From: Pirellulales bacterium
Lineage (GTDB): Bacteria > Planctomycetota > Planctomycetia > Pirellulales > JAIMBC01
NCBI GenBank assembly: GCA_023511675.1
Contig: JAIMBC010000020.1
Coordinates: 1 to 38,899 of the forward strand
Direction: 5' to 3'
Length of the DNA: 38,899 nt
Made by a program: the position numbers and the translations under genes. The notes under the pieces were generated by a model that was given only the letters and a program-made list of their open reading frames with translations, was not told the origin of the DNA and ran no database searches. Shown piece by piece: positions 15,886 through 23,971 of this stretch (positions are counted from its first letter, which is position 1; each line of letters begins with the position of its first letter).

Positions 15886-17835
15886 CTAATTCGACGGGCG
15901 GTCCGCGAGGTCAGCATCCATCTCCGCGGCATGCTCCAGCAAGATTCGCCGCACCTCCAGCACAGACAGCGGATGGCGATGCACGTGACTGTGGTCGGCG
16001 TTCACCACCAGTTCGCTGGACACGTCGTCCAAGTGCGCACTTTCGTAGGCCACCACGCCGTCGCTGCCCGCAGCAAGCTTGCCGAGCCAGTTCGTGCTCT
16101 GGATCACTCCCACAATGTTGTGGTAGCGGACCCAGGGGGCCTTGGGGGCGGCCAGCAGCACGGGCAGCATGGGTGAGGCGGGCGAGAGGGAGTCGAGGCT
16201 GGTGCTGGTTTCCAGCAGATCGGGGTTGCGCAGCAGGTCTCGGTTGTCGCGCACGACCTGCTGGCGTGCGGTAAGGGTTAATTCGGGCAGGGTGATCAAC
16301 TTGCGGGCGAGGTAGCGGGCCGTTTCGCTGGCGAACGGGCTGCCACGATGGGGCGTGCCGATGGTAATCACGCGGCGGATCGAGGGGTTGGGCTGAAAGA
16401 AGAACTCTTGCTCGAGCTGCCGCTTGATCTCAGAGGGGGCCTTGATGGCCGCAAAAGGCTGATCGCTAACGATCTGCCAGAAGGCATTGCCGCTCTCGAC
16501 GGTCTGGAGCTTGGAGACCAGTCCTCCCATGCTGTGTCCCACCAGGATGATCTGGTCCAGCCGCCGCTCAACGTGCTGGGGATCGAGGATCTCCCTGGCC
16601 TGCGCCAGATCTTGTCGGAACTGAGCGGCACTCTCCCAGAACGGTTGCCCGGTCGGGTAGAGATAGAACCAGAACTGAAAGCGGCGGCGGATGATGGGGT
16701 CCCCGCGCAGGTCGTTGAACATCTCCATCCAGGTGAGCGGGCTGGACCACAGGCCATGCACCATGATCACGGGGATCTTGCCCGGCTCGTAGGGCTGCAC
16801 CATGTACAGGCCGCGCAGGTTTTGCGACTTATCGACCCTGAGCAAGCCAGCGGTGGCAAGCTGGTCGAGCTGTGGGTTATTGAGAAAGTATGCTAGGGGC
16901 GTACTGAGGTCGGTTTCCAGGGGGACGATACGCTGGCCAACCGTAGTTTCGCTGGTTGTGAGCGGATCGTAGAGTTCGAGCAAGGCACGGTGCTGCGGGC
17001 GAGTGCCTGGTGTGGTGTTGTGCTCGGGGGGCAAGAGGCGCACGAAGGCCGTGACGGGAAAACTGAGATTGGGCGGGTAGAACCGCTCACGGGGATCGTG
17101 GGGCTGGCGTGGGCGCCGCACGGCGATCAGGGGCACGCCCAGGCCATAACTGCGATACTGGTTCTTGAGGCCCTGGACCTCATAGTCAGAGACGAATTCG
17201 AAGCGTTCAAAGTCGCTGGCCAGCCAGTCGGCGCCACGTGCCACGACGGTGACATGCCAGGCCTGGCTGGCGGTTTCGATCGTATAGGTCTTTCCCGGCA
17301 TGAGCATGCCCTGCTTGCGCACGATGCGCAGCGTGCTCTCGAGTGCCGCGTTGTACACGTCGCACGCGCCGCGGAACTGAGGATCGTAGGGGTTGCGATG
17401 GCTCGCAAAGCGATCGTCGAACAGGTAGAGGTAGGCATAGCTGACAGCGGCCCCCAGCCGGTCGAGCGCCGCCGGGGGGTTGGTGTGTTCGAGCCGTTTG
17501 CCGGCCAGGTAATTCAGCTCGGCGTAGGAGTACAGCTTCTCGGGGGAGGGCTCCTGATCGACAACCTGCTGGAAGCTGGCCAGCACCACCTCGGAGGGGC
17601 CGCTCAGGGAGCGATCCAGATCGTACTGCCGCAGCAGTTGTTCCGTGCGCTCGGTGGGCCGCGGTCCGCCTCGTGCCGTGAGCTTGAGCTGATCGACGAG
17701 GGGATTTCGCGGTACACTGCGCAGCTTGACATACTGTGTGCTCGTGCAGCCGAGCGTGACCGCTAGCGCGCAGAGGAAGGCAATCCATCGCCGCTCGCCT
17801 GCCGTAGACGGGGGCCGCCCTAACGAAGCGCGCAT
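15886..17835 (-). CDS. Putative alpha/beta-hydrolase lipoprotein (lipase/PGAP1-like)
   Basis: A 649-aa protein from ATG 17835. A longer frame starts at 17922, but the shorter start places a signal sequence (RRWIAFLCALAVTLGC) right at the N-terminus, with TLGC as a slightly atypical lipobox, so the protein is probably a lipoprotein. The first 350 residues form a domain of unknown type. The C-terminal half is an alpha/beta hydrolase: oxyanion-region VIMVHGLWSS, nucleophile elbow VGHSMGG (Ser435), ITIGTPHRGSPFA, a late Asp in GSDGVVAYES and candidate catalytic His residues in NADHSHVHRHP. It should hydrolyse an ester or amide, perhaps of a lipid, at the cell envelope; the substrate is unknown. 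It converges with the LRR gene and is divergent from the DUF1549 gene. Confidence 0.82.
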   Translation of the reverse strand: MRASLGRPPSTAGERRWIAFLCALAVTLGCTSTQYVKLRSVPRNPLVDQLKLTARGGPRPTERTEQLLRQYDLDRSLSGPSEVVLASFQQVVDQEPSPEKLYSYAELNYLAGKRLEHTNPPAALDRLGAAVSYAYLYLFDDRFASHRNPYDPQFRGACDVYNAALESTLRIVRKQGMLMPGKTYTIETASQAWHVTVVARGADWLASDFERFEFVSDYEVQGLKNQYRSYGLGVPLIAVRRPRQPHDPRERFYPPNLSFPVTAFVRLLPPEHNTTPGTRPQHRALLELYDPLTTSETTVGQRIVPLETDLSTPLAYFLNNPQLDQLATAGLLRVDKSQNLRGLYMVQPYEPGKIPVIMVHGLWSSPLTWMEMFNDLRGDPIIRRRFQFWFYLYPTGQPFWESAAQFRQDLAQAREILDPQHVERRLDQIILVGHSMGGLVSKLQTVESGNAFWQIVSDQPFAAIKAPSEIKRQLEQEFFFQPNPSIRRVITIGTPHRGSPFASETARYLARKLITLPELTLTARQQVVRDNRDLLRNPDLLETSTSLDSLSPASPMLPVLLAAPKAPWVRYHNIVGVIQSTNWLGKLAAGSDGVVAYESAHLDDVSSELVVNADHSHVHRHPLSVLEVRRILLEHAAEMDADLADRPSN

Positions 17836-18420
17836 GGCACCGCAATAGCCCGTGTGTCTGGAAAGGTAGACGCGCAGTCCGAGGCAGTGCTGCCCCAGGC
17901 ATGCGAAAAGAGGCGGGAGCATAGATCGAGTATCGCGGCTGCGTCAATGGCGGCCTGGCGCACTGCCGCGGTGTGGGGGTGCCCGGCGCGCGGGGTGCTA
18001 GCGTAACGGCGCCAGCGCGGCGACACAAACTGGGGCACCGCCGAGCATCGCCAGCGCAGCCGGCTGGACAGAACCAACCTGGCGGAGGCGGTAAAGGAGT
18101 GAGGTAGGCCGCGAACTGCCGCCGTCCCGCCCGCGCCACGGTGGCGCGGGCAACTGCTGGGCTTAGCCACACCAACCTATCCTGTGCCACGGCCGCCGGT
18201 GCTCGGGATGGGGGGAACTGGCCTCGAGCCGTTCTACCATGAAAGGCAGCACAAGAGCGGGCGGAGGCCGCCGAGGCGGGATGGCACGCACTGGCCCCGA
18301 TCCGGTCTGCCAAGTCGTCTCTGCGTCTTGACCTACCGCTGCCGTGCGGCGGGTTGCTCCAGCAAGCGCAAGGCGGTACGCTGGACGAGTCCCGACCTGT
18401 GCCGAGGCCGCGCGGAGAGC
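17836..18420. other. Divergent intergenic region with palindrome
   Basis: About 585 bases between the hydrolase and the DUF1549/1553 gene. It carries the palindrome at 18129-18151 and should contain both promoters. The DUF1549 frame stays open upstream to 18184, but that stretch lacks a signal peptide or RBS-supported start. Confidence 0.5.
18129..18151. promoter_or_regulatory. Perfect 23-bp palindrome (11-bp arms)
   Basis: The arm GCCCGCGCCAC (18129-18139) is followed by a single central G (18140) and its exact reverse complement (18141-18151). As double-stranded DNA it could be an operator for a dimeric regulator of the flanking divergent genes; as RNA it would be a 10-bp hairpin with a 3-base loop. 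No T-run follows on either strand. Confidence 0.45.
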
Positions 18421-20931
18421 ATGTTGATGCGTTGTCTGCCATCCGTGGCGTATACGGTGGTTGTGGCGGCAGTCTGGGTGCTGGCACCCGGCGTGCCTGG
18501 GCGCGCCTCGGACCGCGATGCAGAGCTGTTCGAGCTACGCATCCGCCCGGTGTTGGCAGGCATTTGTGGCCGTTGCCACGGGGGAGAAGATCCCGCGGGC
18601 GGGTTGCGGCTCGATGGGCGTGATGCCCTGTTGGCCGGAGGATCGCGCGGCCCGGCAGTGGTGCCGGGCAACCCGGCGGCAAGCCTGCTGCTGTCTGCCA
18701 TCCGGCAGCAGTGGCCGGACTTGCGCATGCCCCCTGAGGGGAATGCGCCCCTGGACGCGGAGACTGTGACGGCCTTTGAGCAATGGATTGCGGCCGGCGC
18801 GCCATGGCCTGAAGCGATGGCAGCGGATGCATCCTCCCGCCATTGGGCCTTTGAACCGCTGCGGCTAGTGGAGCCTCCGGCGGAGAGCGGCTGGTCGGCC
18901 CATCCGATCGACCGATTCCTGGCGGCCCGCCGCCGAGAACTCGGCCTACGGCCTGTCCCTCCGGCGGACCGCCGCACGCTGTTGCGGCGGGTTACCTTCG
19001 ATCTCACGGGACTCCCGCCCGCTCCGGAGGAGATCGAGGCGTTTCTGGCAGATACGCAGCCCGACGCCTGGGAACGGCTCATCGACCGCCTGCTCGCCTC
19101 TCCGCGCTATGGCGAACGGTGGGGCCGGCACTGGATGGACGTGGTGCGCTACGCCGACACCGCGGGAGACAATGCAGACTATCCCATTCCCGAGGCGCGG
19201 CTGTACCGAGACTACATCATCGACAGCTTCAATCTGGATCTACCTTTCGATCGGTTTGTCCGCGAGCAACTCGCGGGCGACCTGCTGGCAGACCCTCGCG
19301 ATCCGGAGGAGTATGCCCGCTTGCTTGCGGCCACCGGATTCGTAGCGCTTTCTCGGCGATATCTCACAGCGCCTTACGAGCAACACCACCTGACCATCGA
19401 GGAGACGATCGACACGCTCGGCAAGGCATTCTTGGGTCTGACGCTGCGGTGTGCGCGTTGTCACGACCACAAGTTCGACCCTGTGAGCATGCGAGACTAT
19501 TACGCCCTGTACGGCATCTTTGCCAGCACGCAGTATCCGTGGGCGGGGGGCGAAGAGTTCCACTCGAAGCGGACGCCGCGCTTACATTTTGTGTCGTTGC
19601 TGCCGCGGGAGCACCCCCAATGGCGTGCCGGCATGCAGCGGCTGGCGCAGCTAGAGCAGGAGAAGGCGGCATTGGAGCAAGGGAGTCCCCCGGCGCGCAA
19701 GCTCGGGGAGCTGCGGGCGCGGATAGCCGAGCTGGAGGCGCGGTTGCAGGCGGCTGAGCAAGGCGGCGGTCCGGTGGAGGCACTGCGGGGGGAGCTGCAA
19801 GCGGTTCGGCAGCAGCAGCAGGCTCAGGCGGCGGAGTTGGCAGCCTTGATCGGCCCAGTAGCAGCGGAGCTGGAGGCCGTCAGGCGGAGGGGCCTTCCTC
19901 CCGGCGTACCCGGCGCCTACGCGGTGGCAGAAGGCACCGCGCAGGATGCGGCCATTCACCTGCGAGGCGATCCCGGTACGCTGGGAGAGGTCGTGCCTCG
20001 CGGGGTGCCTCAGGCCCTGCCCGGCGGCGGCCCCTTGCAGATTGCCGAGGGCGCCAGCGGCCGCCGCGAGCTGGGAGAATGGCTGACCGGCCCGGCGCAG
20101 GCGCTGGTCGCAAGGGTGATTGTCAATCGGGTCTGGCAGCATCACTTTGGACGGGGCCTGGTGGCGACGCCTTCCAACTTTGGCCGCAGCGGTGCGCCGC
20201 CAACACATCCCGATTTGCTCGACTGGTTGGCGCGGCAATTCGTCGACAGCGGCTGGTCGCTCAAGGGGCTGCACCGCTTGATGCTCACCTCTCAGACCTA
20301 CCGCTTGAGCAGCAGCGACGACGCTGCCTGCGCCTCGATCGATCCACAGAATGCCTACCTCTGGCGGTTTGCGCGGCGGCGGCTGGAGGCGGAGCCGCTG
20401 CGAGATGCCATGCTCGCTGTGGCTGGCACACTCGATCTTGCCCGCCCAGGAGAGCACCCCTTCCCCCCCATCAGCGAGTGGAACTGGACACAGCATCAAC
20501 CGTTCAAGGCGGTGTATCCCTCGCCGCACCGCAGCGTGTACCTGATGACACAGCGGATCCAGCGGCATCCCTTCCTGGCCCTGTTCGACGGGCCTGATCC
20601 CAACACGTCGACCGACGAACGCACCCAGGCCAACGTGCCCCTGCAAGCGCTCTACTTGATGAACAATCCCTTTGTCAACGAACAGGCTGCGGCGTTCGCC
20701 AAGCGGTTGCTGGCCGAGCCAGACCCCCAGCGGCGCCTGGAGTTGGCCTGCCTGCTGGCTTGGGGACGGCCGCCCCTCAACGACGAGGCCGCGCGAGCAC
20801 GCACCTTCCTCGCGGCATATGCCGGCACCGCCCAACGTAGCGGAGGGCCGCCCGCTGAGGCGGAACGTGATGCGTGGACCAGCCTCGCCCGCGTGCTGCT
20901 CGCCTCCAGCCAGTTCGTGTATGTGGACTAA
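18421..20931 (+). CDS. Planctomycete cytochrome c / DUF1549 / DUF1553 protein
   Basis: An 836-aa exported protein. The start at 18421 (or 18427) follows GGAG (18414-18417) and begins a signal peptide (PSVAYTVVVAAVWVLAPG). Domains in order are a planctomycete-type cytochrome c module with the heme motif CGRCH (Cys49, Cys52, His53), DUF1549 from about 160 with a second C-x-x-C-H (CARCHDHKFDP, Cys344-His348), a coiled-coil insert rich in Leu/Glu/Gln (about 403-490), and DUF1553 (about 555-810, with VNRVWQHHFGRGLV). This architecture is a hallmark of planctomycetes and relatives, where genomes carry many copies, each usually paired with a DUF1501 gene, as here 19 bases on. The role is unproved; redox or polymer degradation in the periplasm is often suggested. 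Confidence 0.93.
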   Translation: MLMRCLPSVAYTVVVAAVWVLAPGVPGRASDRDAELFELRIRPVLAGICGRCHGGEDPAGGLRLDGRDALLAGGSRGPAVVPGNPAASLLLSAIRQQWPDLRMPPEGNAPLDAETVTAFEQWIAAGAPWPEAMAADASSRHWAFEPLRLVEPPAESGWSAHPIDRFLAARRRELGLRPVPPADRRTLLRRVTFDLTGLPPAPEEIEAFLADTQPDAWERLIDRLLASPRYGERWGRHWMDVVRYADTAGDNADYPIPEARLYRDYIIDSFNLDLPFDRFVREQLAGDLLADPRDPEEYARLLAATGFVALSRRYLTAPYEQHHLTIEETIDTLGKAFLGLTLRCARCHDHKFDPVSMRDYYALYGIFASTQYPWAGGEEFHSKRTPRLHFVSLLPREHPQWRAGMQRLAQLEQEKAALEQGSPPARKLGELRARIAELEARLQAAEQGGGPVEALRGELQAVRQQQQAQAAELAALIGPVAAELEAVRRRGLPPGVPGAYAVAEGTAQDAAIHLRGDPGTLGEVVPRGVPQALPGGGPLQIAEGASGRRELGEWLTGPAQALVARVIVNRVWQHHFGRGLVATPSNFGRSGAPPTHPDLLDWLARQFVDSGWSLKGLHRLMLTSQTYRLSSSDDAACASIDPQNAYLWRFARRRLEAEPLRDAMLAVAGTLDLARPGEHPFPPISEWNWTQHQPFKAVYPSPHRSVYLMTQRIQRHPFLALFDGPDPNTSTDERTQANVPLQALYLMNNPFVNEQAAAFAKRLLAEPDPQRRLELACLLAWGRPPLNDEAARARTFLAAYAGTAQRSGGPPAEAERDAWTSLARVLLASSQFVYVD

Positions 20932-20950
20932 CCCCATGGAGAACCCGTCC

Positions 20951-22333
20951 ATGCGCTTCTCCCCGTGCTGTTCGCGACGAGAGTTCATCGGCCGTGCGGC
21001 AGCCGCCGTTGGTGCGGGGCTCTATCCGGCCCTGTTGCGGGCCGCCGAACTGGGGGCCGGCCATCCGCTCGCCCCGCGTTCCGGCCACTTTCCCGCGCGG
21101 GCTCAGAGCCTGATCTTTGTATTCCTTACCGGCGGCTACTCCCACGTCGATACCTTCGACTACAAGCCCAGGCTGACGCGCGACAGCGGCAAGGTTGTGC
21201 CGGCTGAAAGCTTGCGCGAGCGGCATGAGTTTCCGCTGCTGGGCTCGCCCTTTGCCTTCAAGCCGTGCGGCCAATCTGGGCTGTATCTCAGCGAGTTATT
21301 CCCGGCACTGCAACAGGTTGCCGACGAGCTGTGCGTGATCCGCACGTTGCACACGGACATCTTGGAGCACTTTCAGTCGACGCTGGCCATGCACACGGGT
21401 TCGGCAACGGTGCCTCTGCCGAGCCTCGGTTCCTGGCTCAGCTACGGGTTGGGTACCCGCAATGCGAATCTGCCCAGCTTCGTGGTGCTGGCGGAACACA
21501 CGCCTTACGCCGGTGCCCAGGTGTGGGACAACAATTTCTTGCCTGCCTTCCATCAAGGGGTGCGTCTGCTGCCCGGAGACAAGCCGATCGCCGACATCGA
21601 TTCCCCGGTAACGGACGTTACGCTGCGCGAGCTGGAGCAGCGGATGCTACGCGATTTGAACGAGCACTACGCTGCTCATCGCGCGGGCGATCTCGAACTG
21701 GCGGCACGCGTCAACACATTTGATGTGGCCCAGGGCATGATGCGCGTGGCCCCCGAGGTGTTCGACCTCTCGCGCGAAACGGCCGCGACGCTGGCAGCAT
21801 ACGGCTGCGCAGCGAGCGACAACCGCTCGTTCGGCTGGCAGTGCCTGATGGCCCGCCGGTTGGTGGAACGCGGCGTACGCGTGGTGGAACTGATCGACAC
21901 AGGCTCGCACGATAACTGGGACGCCCATGGAGATATGCAGCAACACCGCGGCAAGGCGGCCCGCGTGGATCGGCCGCTGGCGGCATTGATTGCAGACCTG
22001 AAGCAGCGCGGCCTGCTGGACGAAACGCTGATCGCCATCTGTACCGAGTTTGGCCGCACGCCCTGGACCGACAATGGTGCGGGCCGCAATCACTGGCACA
22101 AGGCATTCTCTTGCCTCCTGTGCGGCGGAGGCGTGCGAGGCGGCATCGCCTATGGCACCACGGACGAGTATGGCATCCAGATCGTGGAGCAGCCCTGCCA
22201 CGTCCACGACTATCATGCCACCATCTTGCACTTGATGGGGCTTGACCACACGCGGCACACGTATCGCTATGCGGGCCGCGATTGGCGCCTGACCGACGTG
22301 GCTGGCCGCGTGCTGCACGAGATTCTGGCCTAG
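20951..22333 (+). CDS. DUF1501 family protein with Tat-type signal
   Basis: A 460-aa protein. ATG 20951 is preferred because GGAGAA (20938-20943) lies 7 bases upstream; an alternative ATG at 20936 adds five residues. The N-terminus has a twin-arginine motif (CSRREFIGRAAAAVGAG), so export of a folded protein by the Tat system is likely. The body has the DUF1501 (sulfatase-like fold) signatures FVFLTGGYSHVDTFD, GWQCLMARRLVERGVRVVEL, TEFGRTPW and GRNHWHKAF, followed by LCGGGVRGG. The family is nearly always next to a DUF1549/1553 gene, here 19 bases upstream, suggesting a common complex or pathway. The related alkaline-phosphatase fold suggests metal-dependent hydrolysis, but no substrate is known. 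Confidence 0.92.
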   Translation: MRFSPCCSRREFIGRAAAAVGAGLYPALLRAAELGAGHPLAPRSGHFPARAQSLIFVFLTGGYSHVDTFDYKPRLTRDSGKVVPAESLRERHEFPLLGSPFAFKPCGQSGLYLSELFPALQQVADELCVIRTLHTDILEHFQSTLAMHTGSATVPLPSLGSWLSYGLGTRNANLPSFVVLAEHTPYAGAQVWDNNFLPAFHQGVRLLPGDKPIADIDSPVTDVTLRELEQRMLRDLNEHYAAHRAGDLELAARVNTFDVAQGMMRVAPEVFDLSRETAATLAAYGCAASDNRSFGWQCLMARRLVERGVRVVELIDTGSHDNWDAHGDMQQHRGKAARVDRPLAALIADLKQRGLLDETLIAICTEFGRTPWTDNGAGRNHWHKAFSCLLCGGGVRGGIAYGTTDEYGIQIVEQPCHVHDYHATILHLMGLDHTRHTYRYAGRDWRLTDVAGRVLHEILA

Positions 22334-22380
22334 CCGCCCTCGTCACCTGCGGGGGAGCGTGATGCTCGGCCGCGTTGCGG

Positions 22381-22484
22381 GTGCGGGCGTCTCGCCCGCT
22401 TGCACCCTACCTTGGGGGGTGGGTGTCTGGCGCGCCTCGGCGCACGGAGGTCTCTCCCGCCTCGGGGGCGGGCCTCTCGCCCGC
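22381..22484. repeat. Cluster of related GC palindromes with TCTC cores
   Basis: Between converging genes there are two near-identical palindromes: GCGGGCG-TCT-CGCCCGC (22383-22399, with outer GTGC/GCAC arms at 22381 and 22402) and GCGGGC-CTCTC-GCCCGC (22468-22484). A decayed third copy with a TCTC core lies near 22447-22463. They may act as bidirectional terminators or be dispersed REP-like elements. The rest of 22334-22625 shows no gene. Confidence 0.5.
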
Positions 22485-22625
22485 GTCCGCCCGTCGATTC
22501 CTCGTCACGGGGGGAAGCGAGTGCGCACTAGGAGGTGCTGGGGTCCGCGTGCGGGATTTGCAAGCCGTCCTACACACGAGCACGGCATCAGGGCCGCCTT
22601 CTCGCCCCAATCCATCGGCGCCACT

Positions 22626-23942
22626 TCAGGCCGCCTCCTGGGCTGGGGTGCTTGCGGCGCGCGGCGCCGTCGGCGGCAGCAACTCCATGAGCAGTTCACA
22701 GGTGCGCTGTTGTGCTCCTCGCTGGGCCAGCACCAACTCGCGTGCGCGTTGGCCGAGCGACAGCCGATAGTCCGGCTCGACGATGCATCGTCTGACAAAG
22801 GCGGCCAGCTCCTCCGCGCTGTGGACGACCACGGCGGCCTGTTCCGCCTTGAGCGCCTCGCTCACGTCGCGAAAGTTCCAGGTGTTGGGACCGAAGGCCA
22901 CGGCCGCGCCGTAAGCGGCAGGCTCGATCATGTTCTGTCCGCCGCGCCGGCTGAGACTGCCGCCCACAAACGCTATGTCGGCCGTCCCCCACCACCAGCC
23001 GAGTTCTCCAACAGTATCGATCAAGATCACCGCTGGCGGCGCATGAGCGCAGCTTGTCTCAAGCTCTGTGCGCCGCCGCCAGCTCAAGCCGCTTGCGCGG
23101 AGGAGGGCACAGACAGACGCATACCGCTCCGGATGCCGCGGCGCCAAAAGCAAACGAAGTTGCGGGAATTGGCGCGCCAGGGGGGCAAAGGCCTCCAACA
23201 CTAGGCGTTCCTCCGGAGCGTGGGTGCTGCCGGCAAGCCAGACGAGGTGTTCATCTTCCAGGCCGGCCAGACGCCGTAGGCGCTGCACGTGGGGATGCTG
23301 CCGGTCGTTCTGCGCACCGTCGAACTTTACCGAGCCGGTCACTTCCACGCGCGGCGCGCCCAGAGCCCGGAAGCGCGCGGCGTAATCGGCGTGCTGGGCG
23401 GCCACCAGATCCACCTGCGCCAGCCAGCGCGCCACCAAGGGACGCAGGCGGCTGTATCCCCGGAAGCTCCGCTCGCTCAGACGGCCGTTGACCACGGCGA
23501 TCCGCACCCCCTGGCGGCGGGCCAGGGCAATCAGATTGGGCCACAGTTCCAGCTCGGCCAACACGAGCATGGCCGGTCGTTGGCGCGTAAGGGCCTGCTG
23601 CACGGCCCAACTGAAGTCGAGCGGCATGTAGAACACATCGAGCCCGCTGAAGCGGCGGCAGGCCAGTTCATAGCCGGTGCGCGTCGTGGTGGAGACGGCG
23701 CAGGGCAGGTCCGGGCAGCAGCGGCGGAAGTGCTCGATGATACCGGCCAGCGCATTGATCTCTCCCACGCTGACACCATGGAACCAGATGCCACCCCACG
23801 CTGCACGGCGCTGGGGAACCCGGCCTAGCAGTTTTTGTGCCAGGCCGTGTCGGTACTTACCCTGACGGAGGGCTTTGACAAGCAGCCATGGGGCGGCCAG
23901 CGCCAACAGCAACAGATACGCAGCGTTGAGCAGCCAGGTCAT
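22626..23942 (-). CDS. waaA: 3-deoxy-D-manno-octulosonic acid (Kdo) transferase
   Basis: A 438-aa GT-B glycosyltransferase that adds Kdo from CMP-Kdo to lipid A precursor at the cytoplasmic face of the inner membrane. ATG 23942 starts an N-terminal membrane anchor (LLNAAYLLLLALAAPWLL). The catalytic base lies in WFHGVSVGEINA (Glu61). Family signatures follow: STTTRTGYELA, ELELWPNLI, NGRLSERSFRGY, GSVKFDGAQ, AGSTHAPEE, LAPRHPER and the CMP-binding GGSLSRRGGQNMIEPAAYG. The much longer open frame reaching 24551 overlaps secA and is not real. The gene sits 29 bases behind the secA stop, so both are probably on one mRNA. Its presence implies an LPS-type outer membrane. Whether it adds one or more Kdo units cannot be told. 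Confidence 0.92.
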   Translation of the reverse strand: MTWLLNAAYLLLLALAAPWLLVKALRQGKYRHGLAQKLLGRVPQRRAAWGGIWFHGVSVGEINALAGIIEHFRRCCPDLPCAVSTTTRTGYELACRRFSGLDVFYMPLDFSWAVQQALTRQRPAMLVLAELELWPNLIALARRQGVRIAVVNGRLSERSFRGYSRLRPLVARWLAQVDLVAAQHADYAARFRALGAPRVEVTGSVKFDGAQNDRQHPHVQRLRRLAGLEDEHLVWLAGSTHAPEERLVLEAFAPLARQFPQLRLLLAPRHPERYASVCALLRASGLSWRRRTELETSCAHAPPAVILIDTVGELGWWWGTADIAFVGGSLSRRGGQNMIEPAAYGAAVAFGPNTWNFRDVSEALKAEQAAVVVHSAEELAAFVRRCIVEPDYRLSLGQRARELVLAQRGAQQRTCELLMELLPPTAPRAASTPAQEAA

Positions 23943-23971
23943 GCGGGCATCCGTTCCCAGAGAGCAGCGGC

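Noticed and set aside
18184-18420. N-terminal 79-codon extension of the DUF1549/1553 protein
   Set aside because: It is Arg/Pro-rich and would bury the signal peptide; GGAG and the signal sequence support the start at 18421.
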